A stretch of DNA of 64,000 nt from Brachypodium distachyon. Its lineage: Eukaryota; Streptophyta; Magnoliopsida; Poales; Poaceae. This document shows, one piece after another, positions 21,231 through 33,240 of the stretch. The stretch lies in NCBI RefSeq assembly GCF_000005505.3, contig NC_016135.3, positions 2,566,001 through 2,630,000 of the forward strand, written 5' to 3'. Position numbers and translations under genes: made by a program. The notes beneath the pieces are model-generated. The model searched no databases. It saw only the letters and a program-made list of their open reading frames with translations, and was not told where the DNA came from. How positions within the stretch are numbered: position 1 is the first letter of the stretch; each line of letters begins with the position of its first letter.

Positions 21231-21713
21231 GTAGCCCCCGGGCATGGGCCGGCAACGCCTGTTCCCGGGCGAAGTCATCCCTGGTCGGTTGCCGGGCTAC
21301 GCCCTTAACCGACGCGTGGGTCCCGAGTCGTTTCGGGTCCCCGTCTATGCGCTGCTCCATGGACTCTGCCGTTACGGGCAAAGTGGTGGGGGCGAGATTT
21401 CCGCCCTAACCACCCCCTCTGATCATGGGTGGTTAAGGCCACGTCCCGCATTATCTCTTTAAAGTGTAGTTATGCCCCAGCGCACCCGTAGGATGCGGAT
21501 GCGACCGTTGCTTAGCGCCGGGGCGTTATAAGACCCTACCGCTGTGCTGAGGAGCAAACACTTGGCCCCAGCCTTTCTTCCTCATCCCCACTCTCTCTTG
21601 CGCCCTTGAATCCTGCTAGCTTCCGCCCACGTTCGCATGGCGCCCACCGCTCCCAGGAAAGGGAAAGGCTCCAAGAGTTCCACGGCTGGCAAGAGCAAGA
21701 ATGCTCCCAAGAA
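21231..21713 (-). mobile_element. Internal remnant of the Gypsy element
   Basis: A GC-rich stretch between the LTR and the breakpoint with duplication block A3. On the plus strand, antisense to the LTR, it has a TATA-like GCGTTATAAGACC (about 21,521) and an ATG at 21,637. That ATG opens a lysine/serine-rich start (MAPTAPRKGKGSKSS) which is cut off after 26 codons. Grass Tat-lineage elements such as Grande and RIRE2 are known to carry an antisense gene ahead of the 3' LTR. Assigning this remnant to that lineage is inference. Confidence 0.5.
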
Positions 21714-22025
21714 GTCATGCGTAATTTGTCAGTTTGTTTATACGCAGGAATGACGCTTCAAATAACCAGTCTCTTGGCTTCGTTCCTGGCCGCTGATCTA
21801 GCAGGAAGAAGACAGTTCATGCCACTTGGTATCACCCCATGGAAATGTTTCATCACGGTCTTGTGGAAACAACGCATTGTGTCATCACTACCGTCGTGAT
21901 ATATCTCGTAGTTTTGTGTTTGCTTCTAATTATTCAATACAAATTGTAATTTTGTGTATGCGTTCCTAAATATAAGATGTTCTAGTTTGTCCTAAGTCAA
22001 TCTTCTTAAAAAAATTGACCAAGTT
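21714..22025. repeat. Local duplication block A3
   Basis: Third copy of the GTCATGCRTAATTTGTCAG segment, shorter than the 19,029 copy by a small internal deletion near CATCACTACCGTCGTG. It is joined on the left to the Gypsy remnant and on the right to the longer LINE copy. Confidence 0.85.
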
Positions 22026-23825
22026 TATTTTTGACGGGAAAGCAGGATTCGCTGCAATTTAATTAGAAGGGGGAACAACTGTACAAGGTTAACAAAAGTA
22101 AGAACAAAAGGAGAGGCGGTCAGAAAGACGCCTCAAGTAAAGCTGACTACTCTCGCTTTGCCTCCCTTTGGAGGCTTAACTCATTCTTGATCAGGGTGGC
22201 TACACCTTCTTCCGAAATGGCCTCATTTTGAAAAATTCTTTGATTCCTCTCTTTCCATATGTTCCAAATCGTGTAGACGGCCACTGTTATGTCTTTGTGC
22301 TTCTCCTTTTGTTTCCCAATCTTTATACTTCCGTTCCACCGGCACTTTATGGAAGTGGCGTCCCTAGCAATCTCATAGGCTCTTGTGCTCGTTTGCTTCA
22401 TTAGAAGCCAAATGTTTTTTGCAAAAAGGCAGTCTAGGGCAATGTGGAAAGCTGATTCCATGGATTGATCACAGAAGCAACAGTTATCATCATGTGGCCA
22501 TCCCCTGTCTCTTAGGCGATCAGCAGTCCATAGCCGGTTTTGAATGAGAAGCCACAAAAAAAGCCTAATTTTTCCCTCTGCCTTTACCCTCCAAACAAAA
22601 TTAAGGTCAGGTCTTTCAATTCTTCCAAGAAACTGAATTATGTATGCTGAGCTTGCCGAGTAGCAATTATTAGCCGAAGCCTTCCAAGAAATTGATCCGG
22701 CAAGTTAACAAGCTAAATCTGCCTCGTGGTCGTCCAGAGATGACAAAAGGATGTGATCTGCTGCCGGGAGGAAATTCTTTGCAGGCCTCTCATCCACTTT
22801 CCATTTTGCAAGGCCTCACATACCAGAATATTCTTTTTTCGGGCTAATTTGTACAGATGAGGTGCCACTTCTTGGGGAGATCCCTCTCCCATCCATCTAT
22901 CTTTCCAGAAGGAAACTTTGGATCCATCATTAATCTGGATGCTTGTACAAGCAGCAAAAAGGTCCTTGTCAATCTGATCGCATGCCAGTGGCGTTCCCTT
23001 CCACGGCTGATCATCGTTTTGCCAATTGTGCCACAGCCATCTCAATCGTAGAGCGCGACCGAATGCCATAAGCTCTTTGATTCCCAGCCCTCCCTTACTC
23101 TTTGGAGTGCAGACACTTCTCCAGTTGACCAAGCATTTACCCCCATGAGCATTCTCTTCACCGGACCAAAAGAAACTTCGCCTGATTTTATCCATCTTTT
23201 TTACTGCCCAAACTGAAGGAGCAAAAGAGGTGAAAAAATATGTGGTAATAGCAATGAGCACAGAGTTGATCAGGACCAGCCGTCCAGCTCGAGATAATAG
23301 CTTTCCTTTCCAAGGATTTAATCGGCCATCCTATCAATTAAGGGTTGAAATTCTACTCTTTTTAGCTTTCGCAAGCTCAAAGGCAGACCAAGATATCAGC
23401 AAGGAAACAATCTAGTGACTCCACCAAAGCCCAACAAGATGGACTCGACGTCAACCTCATTGCAGAAGATAGGATAGGCCACACATTTTTTAGGGTTCAC
23501 GTTTAAGCCAGACATGTTACCCAAAACATTGAGAAGCTGTAGGACTGCATCCATCTCTTTCTGAATTGGGCTTAAGAACAACGCAGCATCGTCAGCATAC
23601 ATGCTACATCTTAGCGAGGGAATTCTCTGCCCAAAAGGAGAAAGAATGCCAGCATCAGTCGCCAAAGACAAGATCCTTTGAAGGGGCTCCATAGCAAGTA
23701 TAAACAACATCGGCGCTAGGGGGTCGCCCTGACTTAGTCCTCTCTGATGCAGGATTTCAGGTCCCTGCTGTCCATTGAGCAGAACTCTCGAAGAAGAGGT
23801 TATTGAAAAGTCTATCAAAAACACA
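22026..23825 (-). mobile_element. LINE, 5'-truncated, copy 2
   Basis: On the minus strand this holds the C-terminal half of a plant LINE reverse transcriptase. SQGDPLAP lies at about 23,730 and the catalytic YADD at 23,588-23,599. A connecting region follows (23,261-22,713, with a GGLGIKE stretch), then the zf-RVT motif (22,557-22,147). Frames are broken near 23,395 and 22,713. No endonuclease domain is left. The first 700 bp from the 3' end are shared with copy 1. Confidence 0.88.
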
Positions 23826-25207
23826 ACTCAAATTCGTCGTGAGGCAATTTCATAGTATATTTATTTCACGTTGTTGACGTTAGTGCATTCATATAATTTG
23901 TTAAGCCAAAACATCTTGCATAACATTGATGTCACTGAGCCTACTAAGCCTCACCTTCTTGCAACAGTTTCATCTTTGTAATGGTTCCTTTTGGTCACCC
24001 AGTCGATGAGGTTGATATATATATATTATTACCTACTTTTGCTTTTGCATATTATGGTTTGAAATCTAACGAGATGTGATCAACATACTATGTATTTTGT
24101 TGTGCCTACTTATGCTGTCATATTGCATTCTACATTGCAGTTGAAATTGGAACAAACAAAGACTTTGTCTGTGCAAGTGTGTTTCAGAAGAAAAAAAATA
24201 TGCCAGACAAGGTCCATATGTTTGTTGGATTTGTTCTTCATGCATATATAGGACGAATGATGCAGGTAGATACATTATTTTGCAGTAATTTCGATTAGGA
24301 CTTATCTTAGAATTGCGAGTAAACCCATATTGGTATTAGTTTTCTTGCTCATCATAGCAAAAAAGAAACTAAGACAACCTTTTGCTAGACTGAGATTGCT
24401 AGTGTGGCCTTGAAATTTCACTTTCTCATTTGATTCCATTAGACATGAAGAGAAATAGGGAATAATATGTTAAACCTACTAGAATAATTGCATGCTTAGG
24501 AAATAGGAACTATGTTTATAGCCTGTTCGTATTTCATCTTTTATTTTTTCCGTTAAATAGTAAATATCTCTTTGAATCATATAACTACATATCTATGAGA
24601 GGTAACAGTTTTTATTCTTCGGGAGTTCGAGTTTTCTAGGGATAAAATTACAGGGTCTTAAAGATAAAGCGTTAAGGTTGTGCATGCTGTTAAAGCACAA
24701 GTAACGTGAGAGTATCAATGAACAACTAAAATTGTGCTGACTTCCAAGTTCCAACTTACAGAGCATCACATTTCGCTTTACTGTCAATCATCCACTTGTC
24801 AAGGATTATCCTGGGCCTTTCCATCTCGGTTGTACCCCCTTGGCCATTTTTTCTTTTTGAGACGGAACCTCCTTGGTTATATGTTCACTGGATATGTCAT
24901 CTAATGTCCAATACACCACTTTGAGTCCTTCCTGCAAGGTTTTCTACCCACAAACAAAGGCATTCCAGCCTGCTGAGCACGAGCTCAAGCCTTTCCATGT
25001 TGTCGATGGCTGTTACTGAAAGTTTTCTTGTTGGGAGTTAATTGTGTGATGCAACTGGGAAGCAAGAAAGCTTGTAGATGGCAGATAAGCCAATCGATGC
25101 ACTTTGAAACACGTACGAGTACATGTTATAGCATGATGGATATTGTTTGGATTGAGAAAAATGCATTGAAATATCTCAGCTCCCGATATCTGATTTGGAG
25201 ACAGTTG
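23826..25207. other. AT-rich spacer
   Basis: No coding region, RNA gene or bounded repeat could be supported. The open frames are short and of low complexity. Confidence 0.5.
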
Positions 25208-25215
25208 GGTGAATA
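25208..25215 (+). repeat. hAT-type target duplication, left
   Basis: GGTGAATA, exactly repeated at 25,383-25,390. Eight bp is diagnostic for hAT elements. Confidence 0.85.
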
Positions 25216-25382
25216 CAGTGGCGGAGCCAGAAACTGAAGAAAAATGGTGCTAAAATGGATTAGTGGTGCTATATTTGTGGGTATTTCATACTTATGGCTT
25301 AGATAGCTAATAGTTGCTCTTTTAAACATCCTGGCATGAGTGATGCTACAGCACAGTAGCACCACCCCTAGATCCGCACCTG
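25216..25382. mobile_element. hAT-type MITE (167 bp)
   Basis: Ends are CAGTGGCGGAGCCAG and CTAGATCCGCACCTG, imperfect inverted repeats starting CAG and ending CTG. The perfect 8-bp target copies flank it. It has no coding capacity. The right end has a base change in the consensus GCCACTG, which would lower its activity. Confidence 0.85.
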
Positions 25383-25390
25383 GGTGAATA
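25383..25390 (+). repeat. hAT-type target duplication, right
   Basis: GGTGAATA, identical to the left copy. Confidence 0.85.
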
Positions 25391-26494
25391 GGATCCCTTT
25401 ATAGACAATAGCCATAGGTAAGTACAGGTTTCATCCAATCAAGAAAACAAGAAATAAAGTCCAGGGCTAAATACTGATTGGTAACATCTTCATTTGTTTC
25501 AAAATTGAGATATGTGTAGGCCAAAACTGCTAAGCTCAAGCTAGTTAGTTAAAAAGAAAGGTTTACAGCATAAATCGGATGAAAATATATGTATGTGCCT
25601 CTCCTGCCTTTTTCCCGGTCAAAAAGAAAAGAAAATATATGTATGCCTCCGAAATATGTTCTTTGGCCAGACAACCGAAAAGCCTAACATACAATACAAT
25701 GCTCAATGCTTAACTAAAATGATCCAAATTTACAAGTATATATGATCAGTGCAGAAAAGAAGCCATCACCTGCAAGTGCCTGCCACAGAAGGAAAACTGA
25801 AGCAATGGATTATATATGGCATACAGAAATTTTCATCATCATTTATATCAAAGTCGGAGAAATAGATAAAGCATATTACAACAATAAGTCCATTGCTGAG
25901 GAATAGCACACCACAACACATACAGGGGAGAGCACAGCAGCAGCATGAGCAAAGCAGGGTGCCCATGTTTCACAAGCTGAACGGGCTCTCTTATTTATTT
26001 CTCTCTTGCTCAAAGCTGCTTGCTCAGTCATCATATATCCAACCAGATGATAGAAACTTTGATGCATATCTTGATCGATCGAGCAAAGCTGACCCACAAA
26101 CCAAACCAATCCAAATCAAACCAAACTAAAAGACACATGCACCACCGCACCATGACAGTGCAGGTCGATCGGTGGTCGGTGCACTTGCAAAGAAACATAC
26201 CATGGCAGTGCGGATGCAGGGTACACGCAGGCCAATCAAGCAAGACTAAGCAAGGAAAGCCACACACAACCATAGACTGCAGAGAAGACATCAGCTTTCT
26301 AGCTTATCTGTTACAGCATGTCCATGCCTACGCGAGCATCAACTCATGAAATGGATTGATTACCTGCAGCGCAACATAGAAAATTGTCGTGAGATGATTT
26401 AATCATAACTACAGTACGGATAGAAAAACAAAATTAAGTTAGTTGACACATTGAGTTATGAACGGCATGACAGACAAATGCGCATATATACCTT
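25391..26494. other. Spacer and probable NLR 3' UTR
   Basis: No coding feature. The last 150-200 bp before 26,495 are the likely 3' untranslated part of the minus-strand NLR gene. A CTGCAG/GTAATC junction near 26,360 could be a 3' UTR splice site. Confidence 0.4.
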
Positions 26495-29400
26495 TCACCT
26501 GAGTAGAGCGCCTCTCGACAGTTGGGCCTTGTAGTACTTCGAGTGGGTCAGCTCGTATAGTGAATGGTCCTGGTTTGCCTCCATCCCTTCCCAGTCCAGG
26601 TTGTCCCACCAGTCCTTCTCGCAATCGACCTTCGGCCGCTTGGCGGTGTTGCCGCTGACGGCCGGCAAGCGCCTGAGGCTCCAACATCCCCTAACCACGA
26701 TGGTCTCCAGGTTGGGCGCGGACATCCTGCTACCGCAGATATGCTGCAGCTTGGGAAGCTCGTACATGTGAATGCGCCTTAGTTTGGGAAATTCTATAAT
26801 TTTTCGCTTCCCCTGGCGCTTAGGGTCCAAAGGGAAGACCTCCCTGAGATCACCGCAACACACGATCTCTAGTGTCTCCAGGTTAGGCAAGGTGGCCATA
26901 TACTTAGACAAGGGGAGCACATGTATGAGCCTAGGACAATTGTCCAGGTGCAAGAATACTAGGTTTTGAAAAGATCGCCAACCAGGTTGAGTTGTTGTAT
27001 TCCAGTTCCAGATGTAGCAAGCCATCGGGAGCTGGGATGCCCAGAATAATTCTAACCTGATATAGATGTTCACATTATAACTTTTCTGGGGAGTTGGAAA
27101 GACAACGTGTAGCTTTGGGCATCTCTCGACTCGGCACCATTTAAGCCACCTCCAATCCGAACTATGTTTGCAAGGGATGCAAGTGATGGCAAAGCTGTCA
27201 TACACGTGCATCATCCGAGCACTATCGCATATGAAAGCAGGGATCAAGGCAGTACTACTAATAGTTTCTTCGGTGCTTCCTGGGCCTGGCTGCTGTAATA
27301 ATCTGCTCTTCATCTCCACTTCATCTTGCATGTGAACATACCAGTCTTGGCCTGTTGGAGTCGGGCTAGTTGGGCAAGCCCACATCCAGCTGATTGCACC
27401 TTCATTACCAGCACCGGCCTCGAGGTGGCCTCGAAAGATGGCATCACTTGCATATAAATATTTATCAGGCTGTTTCAGGCTACCGATTCCTTGAGCAACT
27501 TTGCTACCACCACCAGAAATACTACTTGTAGGAGGTGAATCCATTTCCATATATACAAAGACTGGCCTGACATAGTTTTCCAGTGGCACAATTGACCTGA
27601 GGAGCCTTACATCCCTTACAGAGATGTACCAATTAAAGTCAAAGGGTGCTGTTTGACCGATGCCTTGTTGTGTAGTAGCAACATTATGGATAGATAATGA
27701 TCTTGTAACAGCACTAGCCTCCTTGGTACTCTCTTCACGATTAGGTTCACTAGGTGATGCAGATTGTATGGTGTTGATGTGCAGCACTTTCAAAACACGT
27801 GTCTTTTTGTTTTCTGGTGGCCATAATATTGCACACAGCTTCTCGCAGCCCAGCAGGATGAGACGCTTGAGGTTTGGAGCTTCCACTTCTCTGAGGTCGA
27901 GGGTTTTAACTGTTGTGCCCGAGAGGTCAAGCTCCTCGAGGCTTCCCAAATATCCTCTGAGTAGTATATTCTTCAACCGAGAACAACCCCGGAAGGAGAT
28001 GCTAGATATCTTGGCAGCAGTTTGAGCTTTCTGAATGAAGCTAAATGACTCAAGAGATGGAGACAGAACTTCGTTGTCCAAGTTAGATGTCACAACATTG
28101 TTTGCATTGGACATATTGGGGGGTTCTTGATTAGTTGTGTCTTGGTCCTCCGTTACTCGGAGCATGACAAGGCTAAGGCTACCACGACACAAATCACTTA
28201 CGCTCCCGTACTTGACTCCCTCCACATTCAACTCCCTTAGGTCAACCATTGATCTCTTCATTTTCTCTGATAACAGCCAGTACCATTCTGTGTGCGTCAG
28301 GCTCAGCACCCATAGCTTGTGGAAACATAATATGTTTTCGTTGCTTGGATGCTCCTGAACTGTCATGTCTGTGCAATGGTCGAGATGTAGCAATCTTAGT
28401 TGGCTGCAACCGAGGAAGGGAGGAGATGTAAAACTGAAGCTGCAACAGGACAGATGCAACACACGCAGCTTGCTGCTTTGTGAATGTTGGAACAGGCTAA
28501 CTGGCAATAATACTGGTACTGTATTTATTGGTGATTCTTCTGCATAAAGGAAGAAGGATGTTGCCTCCGGAGGCAGCACACGAGCATGATCCTGCAGCAG
28601 TTCTTTGTGTGTGGTGAATTCCCAGCGCTTATCTTCAAAGTCAGCAGTATCAGGATAAAGTTCGTCCGTTAAGTTATCAATTATCTCATCCCAAGTGACC
28701 AACAACATGTTTCTATGCAGACGATCGCCAATCTCCCATGCTGATGTATCGCCTTGGCCTTGTAGTATCCCATCGCAGATCCAATAGCTGGATACATGGG
28801 TACCCAAGTCAATGCCACTAAAAGAAGCCAAGCCTTTTACTACAAATGCGTACCAGAAGCACTGCTTGACTACATTTTGGTCCATGTAGTCAGGATCAAC
28901 AATCCCTGTGCATTTGGCAACCTCCTCGGCCTCTTCACGCATTAGACCCCTCCGCAGCTCTTTATCCGTAAATTCAGAACCAAGAGAAGTACGGAGATCA
29001 ACATCTGTCTGCATCTTCATCTTTTCCTGTTCTCCGTCTTCTAGTTCCAGTCCGAGCCGAAACCTCCCGTGCCAGGTCCACAGCACCTTGTTACTCATAA
29101 GTGATATTACTGGGACACCACACTCATACAAATCAATGTATCTTCTGCTCCCATTGTGAAACACCACCACAAATGTATTGTTAACAAGCTTTCTGAATAT
29201 TTCCCTTCTGATATGTGATATCACCCCTCTGGACCCTTGATCCGTCCCATTGAAATCATCATCCTCGTTGCACTGATCAAAGATAGCCATCACTGAGTGC
29301 GGAAGCTGTAGCTCCTCCGCAATCGTCTTCTGCAGAGCCCTCATGCTTTTCCACACAGAGCAATCCACATGGATAATCTTGTCAAACTTGTTCGGTCTTT

Positions 29401-29976
29401 TGGATGATTTCAGGCGTTGGGCTACCAGATTGAGAACAGCGGATGCTCCCAATCCACCCCAGCCCCTGAAGTAGATCATATTTCCTTGGTTTGTATCCTC
29501 CAGAACATCAATTATCTCTCCTGCTGCAGCATCAATGTTTCTTGCCTGAATCTCAATCTCCTGCAGTGCACAATAGTGTTCACACCAAATGAGGTTGGTC
29601 AGTAAATTAAAGGTGAATCTTCACTTCAAAGTAGTACCCTAGAAATTGTGAAGACATAATTCACTAACATATAGACAGATAAAGAAAGTGGACAGGTGCG
29701 CTTGTACAAAAACATGCCAGTGATAGCTAACTGCTTAATTATCACCGATCGAGTGAGCAAATAATTAACTGTCAAATATCATACCCCACCCGTCCGGAAA
29801 TAAGTGACTAAATTATGCGGTAGTTTGTTCAAACTTCATCTGGTAGCAATGACACAAGTAATTAAGGAAACTCTTGCTACAAATTATTAAAAGGCCGAAA
29901 TATTCCAACGAAGAGAAATGGCATCTGTATCCTTCACTGTTCAGTACATGCATGATGGATTACCTGTGGAGCCATG
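26495..29976 (-). CDS. NLR-like protein with degenerate NB-ARC and LRRs
   Basis: Two exons: 29,965-29,976 (MAPQ, donor CAG/GTAATC) and 26,495-29,560 (acceptor GTGCACTGCAG), joined in phase 0. The product is 1,025 aa. There is no coiled-coil or TIR domain. After a short leader an NB-ARC-like domain starts. The P-loop position, residues 37-44, is GWGGLGAS, so the lysine and threonine that hold phosphate are replaced. The kinase-2 position (about 134-141) reads FVVVFHNG in place of the usual LDD. A CFWYAF stretch near residue 240 resembles RNBS-D. From about residue 350 to the end, leucine-rich repeats dominate (LRVLHLSCC, LRLLHLDHC, LEELDLSGT). NLRs sense pathogens in the cytosol; this one is unlikely to cycle ATP in the usual way and could be a decoy, partner or non-signalling member. 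The frame is fully open. Confidence 0.8.
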
Positions 29977-31165
29977 ATGACAAATTGGTTGCTGGATCAA
30001 TTAATCTCCAGGGCCAAGATCCATGTCGACAGACTTGAAAACTCTAACCCATGGCTCGATCTGCAAGTATATATCGAGAAGAAGTTACAACATGCAAGAT
30101 CTAGGTTCCCTCATCACAGAAGAAAATCAGAGTATGTAGTTGTGTATAGAAAATCAGAGTAAGTAGTTAATCTACAGATGTTATGTATAAAAAATCAATG
30201 TATGTAGTTATTACCTTGCTTTCCAAGCGCGTCGAATTCAATCTTGGCGAGCTTACAGAACTTAGCTGGCTAGATGAGGGTCACGATCGATGAAACTAGT
30301 AAGTTGAAGTCATACACGGGCATGACTGGTGGCACATGCATATGCTGGTATTCCTTCCTTGTGTGCGAGTGTGCTTTGCTACACTTGTTTTCTTTTCTCA
30401 ACCAAAAGCTGCCAATTCAATTCCTTGCTTCTTACGCACTGCGTACGTCCATCATCAGATGCTTTGCTTGATGGGTTTAAAGATCACAAAGATACAAAAG
30501 CTAAAGACACGATTAAGCTGTTCTTTTGTTAAAGTCATCCTGTTCTTTTTTTTCATTCCAAGAAGTCATCCTAAGCGGATCAGTTTTTCCAGTCTCGTCG
30601 CACAAGCTTGACCATCAAGCTACTATTTCCATGAATCTCAGATTGGAATATCAAAATCATAACTTTGGCAACAAATTAATTATTTCTCTGTATTTGAGGA
30701 AAGACTGCTGATTCCTATCCGGGAAGACTAATGATTAATTTTAGGTTGGAATTTTCGCACTCAAGGGATATGCCCACACGATTTGTTAAGTATGTACTTG
30801 TAGTTGTACATCTAAAAACTAATATAATTATATGTGCATTTTACATAAAAGATAAATAGTCGTACCAAATACACTTTCGACCTTTTATATTTTCAATATG
30901 CTGGCAATTTCTGCTAAAATGAAATCTACACATTTCTCTAAATATATTGCTTATGCAAATCAAAGTAGTTTACTTCTTGCTTTTTCTAGGGTCCATGTCA
31001 TCACGCACACTGAAATATGGCTCGTAAGTGTCAGGGCAAATACATTTTTTCTGAATTTATATTTTTTTTAGGGAAAGCTTTAGGTCATCGGACCTATAGA
31101 AAATTTTCCGAATTAATATACTACCAGACCATATAATGAACATAAAAGGCATGTCACTCCTATAG
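29977..31165 (-). other. NLR 5' flank
   Basis: Upstream of the NLR start. 30,340-30,500 resembles the window's left end. Around 29,783-29,850 is a half MITE (CACCCGTCCGGAAATAAGTG). No other gene is visible. The open frames at 30,274-30,711 overlap each other in three phases without splice support. Confidence 0.45.
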
Positions 31166-31630
31166 TTTTTTTTTCAAAAAGGAGGGTGTCCTGGCTTCAG
31201 CATCGATCGCATCTCAAGGCTTGCATACGAAAAAACTGATAAAACTAATGAAAGGAAAAAAAAATCAATCTCCTTCGGCCTAAAATTGGCGCGCCGTCCA
31301 AACCGGCTAAAGAACTCCCGTGCTATCATCTAAACGGTTGCACCCAGATTTCATAAACCCCTGCGCCTCCGTCCGAAGCAGTAGGGAGCAAGTATGGAGC
31401 AAGTGGGACGACCGAACAACAACCTGCAAGAAATTAAGCACTTTCCGGATACGGAAAACAAGATCATTCTTACAATTTTATATAGACCAACAAATTGAAC
31501 AAGCCCTTACAATGATAGGCGATTTAAGCAGTTTACCCACACCCCCAGACCAGTGACCAAACATATTAGTGATACAAGAGGGAGGAGGTAAATTAAATGC
31601 CACAAAGACGGTTCTCCAAAGCAAACGTGT

Positions 31631-31962
31631 CATTGGACACCGAAAAAACAAATGCTGAATAGTCTCATCTTGATCGCAAAAAACACATTTTCTACAACCA
31701 CCCTAGTTTCTCTTAGCCAAATTATCTTTTATGAGCACTACACCACGACATAGGTACCACACAAATTTCACTAAAAAACGCACAAATATTTTTATTTTAA
31801 GAGGGATCTTAAGCTTTTAAAAAAAATGTCTAAATTGTCAATCAAAATGGATGAGCGAACTATAGAGGGATTTCATTGAATAAAGGCCAAAAGTATTCAA
31901 ATTCCAAGCAAAGTAATCACATTGGTCAACAAGATGCACTGATCCCATCTTACCAAACTCGC
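31631..31962. repeat. 332-bp tandem duplication, copy 1
   Basis: Begins CATTGGACACC and is followed directly by copy 2 at 31,963. The copies share CACATTT, AGTTTCTCTTAGCC and TTTTATTTTAAGAGGGAT in order. Confidence 0.85.
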
Positions 31963-32289
31963 CATTGGACACCCGAAAAACAAATGCCAAATAGTCTCAT
32001 CTTGATCGCAAAAAACACATTTCTTACTACCACCCCAGTTTCTCTTAGCCAAATTATTGTTTTAGCACTACACCACGACATAGATACCACGCAAATATTT
32101 TTATTTTAAGAGGGATTTTAAGCTTTCAAATAACTTTTGTCTAAGTTGTCAATTGGAATCGATGAGCTAAGTTGTCAATCGGAATCGAAGAGCGGACTAT
32201 AGAGAGATTTTACTGAGTAAACCCTAGAAGGATTCAAATTCCAAGCAAAGGAATCAGGTTGGTCAACAAGTTGCACTGATTCCATCTTT
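31963..32289. repeat. 332-bp tandem duplication, copy 2
   Basis: Second unit inside the LINE relic, diverged from the first by substitutions and small indels. It includes an extra short TGAGCTAAGTTGTCAATCGG duplication near 32,163-32,183. Confidence 0.82.
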
Positions 32290-32989
32290 GACACAACTCC
32301 AACCAAGCCGCCAAACGAGGCCCAACAATTTCCCTACAAATGCAAAATGTCAGGAAGATATGTGCCCATTCCCCAACAGGCCAGTCACCGAGGCCCGACT
32401 ATTGAAAGCAATCCTAAATAAAGAAGGGAACTGCTGTTTGTAAGGGGTGGAACCAATACATGTGTCCTCACAAACAACTGAAGTGCAGACATCAGTTCCA
32501 TTGTGATATATTTCTCGAAACAAAGATCGATGTTGAAGAGCCAGCCAAATACCTAGGGGAACACTGGTCATCGCGATGCGATGACTGCCAGCTAGGTACA
32601 GGGATCGGCAAGCTCGTCGCCATGGCAAGTGTTCATCTCGTACTCTCCTTGTCTGCTGCGAGGCAACAACATGTTCAGCAACCACATCTCGTACTCTCAA
32701 GCGCGATCTACGGAAATCACGTGCATTGAGCACAATTTTTTTCCGGCTAATTAAGCTTTTTTTTTTGGAATATACTAACGATTGTCTAAACCACCTAGGT
32801 TATGTGCTTTGATGTTAAGAAGAGCTAGTACATGAATTAGGATAAGAAACATGCCAGAAACTTAGGATATGTTCCGGAAAATGAAATGAAATTTCCATGA
32901 AGAGAAGCAAATGAAACATTCTAATAAAACTTTTTTCTAGGGAAACATGACCTGCTGCAAATATATTAAAATGATAGATGTTATGTACA

Positions 32990-33240
32990 AAGCTGATAAC
33001 CAAAAATTATTTGGCCTGACTATCTAAAGTTATCTGCCCAGTTGCCAAATTGGCAATATCTCTTTCTTTTAGCCCGATGAAAGACAAGGTTTAGCTCCTC
33101 TTTGAAGATCTGCTGACATCTGAAGAGAGAAGGCCTGATGCTGTTGAAAATATCATTGCGCACTTTCCAAATACTCCAGCATACCAGTGTGGTAATCTCC
33201 ATATGGAATGGCACATTGAGCTGTTGCTTCAGTTCCATGA
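32990..33240 (-). mobile_element. LINE 3' fragment
   Basis: The minus-strand frame at 33,020-33,238 encodes the C-terminal tail WSIWKVRNDIF and LNLVFHRAKRK. It matches the end of the LINE at 59.8 kb (WSIWKVRNDF, MNLVFHRAKRK) closely, so both belong to one family. It is cut at 33,240, where a plus-strand LINE begins. Confidence 0.8.

Larger units (their letters stand above)
31166..32733 (-). mobile_element. LINE relic with internal tandem duplication
   Basis: Left end TTTTTTTTTCAAAAAGGAGGG is the complement of a LINE 3' end with its A-tail. On the minus strand the frames give fragments of the zf-RVT region (CRKCVFCDQDET-type residues around 31,690, again at about 32,020). Farther upstream is FPSLFRIAFNSRASVTGLLG (about 32,420-32,360). 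Stops and shifts are frequent. Only the 3' portion of the element remains. The right boundary is approximate. Confidence 0.65.

Noticed and set aside
20841..21381. Several 80-158 codon frames in the Gypsy LTR
   Set aside because: They overlap on both strands in GC-rich LTR sequence with no known domain, and LTRs do not normally encode proteins.
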